25,267 nt of DNA from an uncultured Oscillospiraceae bacterium (GTDB lineage: Bacteria; Bacillota; Clostridia; Oscillospirales; Oscillospiraceae), in contig CAJUFJ010000050.1 of assembly GCA_910585815.1 (NCBI GenBank), positions 1 through 25,267 on the forward strand, in the 5' to 3' direction. Shown piece by piece: positions 23,839 to 25,267 of the stretch (position 1 is the first letter of the stretch; the number at the start of each line of letters is the position of its first letter). The position numbers and the translations under genes are program-made. The notes under the pieces were generated by a model, which saw only the letters and a list, made by a program, of their open reading frames with translations, was not told the DNA's origin and did not search any database.

Positions 23839-25248
23839 GTGGCGATCTCAAACATACTCCCCCGGAAAACGATGCGGAACCGGACGCGCCTGCAATCCAT
23901 GACAGAGCGGCATGACTATGACCAGAAAGCCGAAAAGACCAAGGACGGCGAGTTGGTATCATCCTTTATGTGTTCCCCGGAAACCGCCGCAAAGGAGTTT
24001 GAGGAAAGCAAGCTGCTTTATCACCAGCTTACTGGGCGAAAGCAGCCGCCCAAGCGGGATGTTATCATGTACCGCGTTATCCAATCCTTCAAGCCTGGTG
24101 AGGTGTCCCCGGAGGAAGCTAACCGGATCGGTTATGAGCTGGCTATGAAGTTCACAGGCGGCCAGCATCAATTTGTAGTGGCTACCCATGTTGACAAGAA
24201 GCACATTCACACGCACATTGAGTTTAACAGCACCAACATTAACTGCGATGGCAAGTTTAAGAACGTCAAAAACTCTTATCTGGTTCTGCGCCGGTTGAAT
24301 GACGATCTATGCAGGGCGCATGGCCTCTCTGTGATCGAGGACCCGAAGCCCAGCGCCAAAAAGCAGAAAGAGATAGCGGCGGCGAAATATGGAACCAGCC
24401 ATAAGGAGCAGCTACGCCAGACCATTGACCGGGTGATCCCCGACTGTCGGAGCTATGATGATTTTCTTGATAGGATGCGGGCCGAGGGCTATGAAGTCAA
24501 AGAGGGCAAACTGCTGTCTTTCCGTGCCCCCGGCTGGGACCGTTTTACCCGTTCCTATAAGCTGGGGGCTGACTATACCAAGGAGGCCCTGCGGGAGCGC
24601 AGCACCACCCGGCGCGGGTACGCTGCGGTGGCGAAAAAGCCTGTGCAGCGCACAGGCCGGAAGATCAATCTCCTGATCGACATTCAAGCGAAGATGGCGG
24701 CGGGAAAGGGCGCTGGCTATGAGCGGTGGGCGAAGGTTTTCAATCTGAAGGAGGCGGCAAAAACCCTTAACTTCCTGATTGAAAATGACCTGACCGACTA
24801 TGACGAATTGGCCGCAAGAGCAGGGCAGGCCGGAGCCAGATTTGATGATGTTTCCCGCCGTATCAAGCAGTTGGAGGCGCGGATGGCCGAGGTCGCCCAG
24901 CTAAAGACCCACATCATCAACTATTCCAAAACGAGAGAGGTCTACGCCGCCTATAAGAAGTCCCGTCACAAGAAGGAGCTTCTGGCGGAGCATGGGGATG
25001 AAATTGCCAAACATGAAGCGGCAAAAAGAACCTTTGACGCCCTGGGCGGCAAGCCCATTCCGAAGGCGGCCCAGCTCTCCGAGCAGTACGCCGCTCTGCT
25101 GGCGGAGAAGCAGGAGCAGTACGCAGAATACAAGGTGCTCCGGCAGGATATGATCGCCTATCGGACGGCGAAACAGAACGTGGATAGAATCCTCGGTTTA
25201 GTGCCGGAGGATCAGGAACAGAATAGAGAACAGAAGCCGGAGCGGTGA
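23839..25248 (+). CDS. Relaxase / mobilization nuclease (MOB_P-like)
   Basis: This 469-aa relaxase nicks the transfer origin and stays bound to the 5' end of the transferred strand. Motif I tyrosine is probably Tyr27 in RHDYDQKAEKT. ELVSSFMC at 38-45 and the conserved QSFKPGEVSPEEANRIGYE (82-100) follow, and the metal-binding HIHTH is His122, His124 and His126. Residues after about 150 form a helical, Lys/Glu-rich C-terminus likely used for DNA or partner contacts. GTG 23839 has AAAGGAGG 5 nt upstream. The upstream promoter overlaps an operator, so expression is likely repressed until induced. Length and motifs look intact. The stop overlaps a possible next start (GTGA). Confidence 0.9.
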   Translation: MAISNILPRKTMRNRTRLQSMTERHDYDQKAEKTKDGELVSSFMCSPETAAKEFEESKLLYHQLTGRKQPPKRDVIMYRVIQSFKPGEVSPEEANRIGYELAMKFTGGQHQFVVATHVDKKHIHTHIEFNSTNINCDGKFKNVKNSYLVLRRLNDDLCRAHGLSVIEDPKPSAKKQKEIAAAKYGTSHKEQLRQTIDRVIPDCRSYDDFLDRMRAEGYEVKEGKLLSFRAPGWDRFTRSYKLGADYTKEALRERSTTRRGYAAVAKKPVQRTGRKINLLIDIQAKMAAGKGAGYERWAKVFNLKEAAKTLNFLIENDLTDYDELAARAGQAGARFDDVSRRIKQLEARMAEVAQLKTHIINYSKTREVYAAYKKSRHKKELLAEHGDEIAKHEAAKRTFDALGGKPIPKAAQLSEQYAALLAEKQEQYAEYKVLRQDMIAYRTAKQNVDRILGLVPEDQEQNREQKPER

Positions 25249-25267
25249 CGAAGCAAAACAGCACCTT
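25245..25267 (+). CDS. Possible start of the next gene (cut by window end)
   Basis: A GTG at 25245 overlaps the relaxase stop as GTGA and opens a frame reading VTKQNST to the window edge, with GGAG a few bases upstream. Similar overlapping GTG starts occur at 2443 and 21483, so a coupled gene is plausible. Only seven codons are visible and the product cannot be named. Confidence 0.3.

Noticed and set aside
1..25267. CRISPR arrays, tRNA or rRNA genes, insertion sequences
   Set aside because: No regularly spaced repeats, no tRNA-like or rRNA-like sequence and no transposase with terminal repeats were found by reading.

Overview
The window is a stretch of accessory DNA from a gut-type Firmicute, most likely a Clostridia-class host. 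It is almost entirely the DNA-processing half of a Tn1549/CTn-like integrative conjugative (or mobilizable) element. The evidence is the characteristic gene set: a C5-cytosine methyltransferase, a radical SAM protein, DUF4315-type and DUF4366-type proteins, topoisomerase III, a giant ArdC/MutS-I/methylase/SNF2-helicase protein, TnpV, MobC, a DUF3991/Toprim protein and a MOB_P-type relaxase. Gene-family names come from my recognition of motifs; no database search was possible. No integrase, coupling ATPase or type IV secretion genes lie inside the window, so only part of the element is visible.

Layout. 1-7168: an operon-like run on the + strand with overlapping or closely spaced genes. In order it holds the 5'-incomplete methyltransferase, the radical SAM protein, the DUF4315-like coiled coil, the DUF4366-like membrane protein, TopB, an XRE regulator and two small unknown proteins. 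7184-7816: a Lys/Arg-rich protein with its own promoter, closed by a strong terminator. 7834-9100: a recombination scar. It holds the broken 5' end of a giant-gene homologue, a remnant related to the small gene at 6892, and an AT-rich cargo gene for a membrane-anchored degenerate GGDEF protein with its own promoter and terminator. 9118-21486: one reading frame of about 4,122 codons, with the real gene tnpV nested inside it in another frame. 21483-21873: MobC and a terminator. 21930-22516: a second AT-rich cargo cassette encoding a very acidic protein. 22536-23495: a Toprim/DUF3991 protein. 23488-25248: a minus-strand XRE regulator divergent from the relaxase, with a palindromic operator over the relaxase promoter. 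A further gene probably begins at 25245.

How the genes work together. The relaxase and MobC would nick and hold the transfer origin. TopB, the Toprim protein and the giant helicase/methylase would process or protect the transferred strand. The methyltransferase, and possibly the radical SAM protein translationally coupled to it, would modify DNA. The ArdC-like head of the giant protein suggests anti-restriction. TnpV is a small accessory protein of such transposons. The two XRE proteins are probable switches. The two AT-rich cassettes look like acquired cargo.

The most unusual points are the overprinting of tnpV inside the giant gene; the giant protein's architecture (two MutS-domain-I-like modules, three copies of another module, a methylase with an altered motif IV); intrinsic terminators placed directly against the start of both giant-gene heads; the GGDEF-like protein with KRDEF in place of GGDEF; and a methyltransferase that lacks its PCQ motif next to a cluster of TTCGGGATA repeats.
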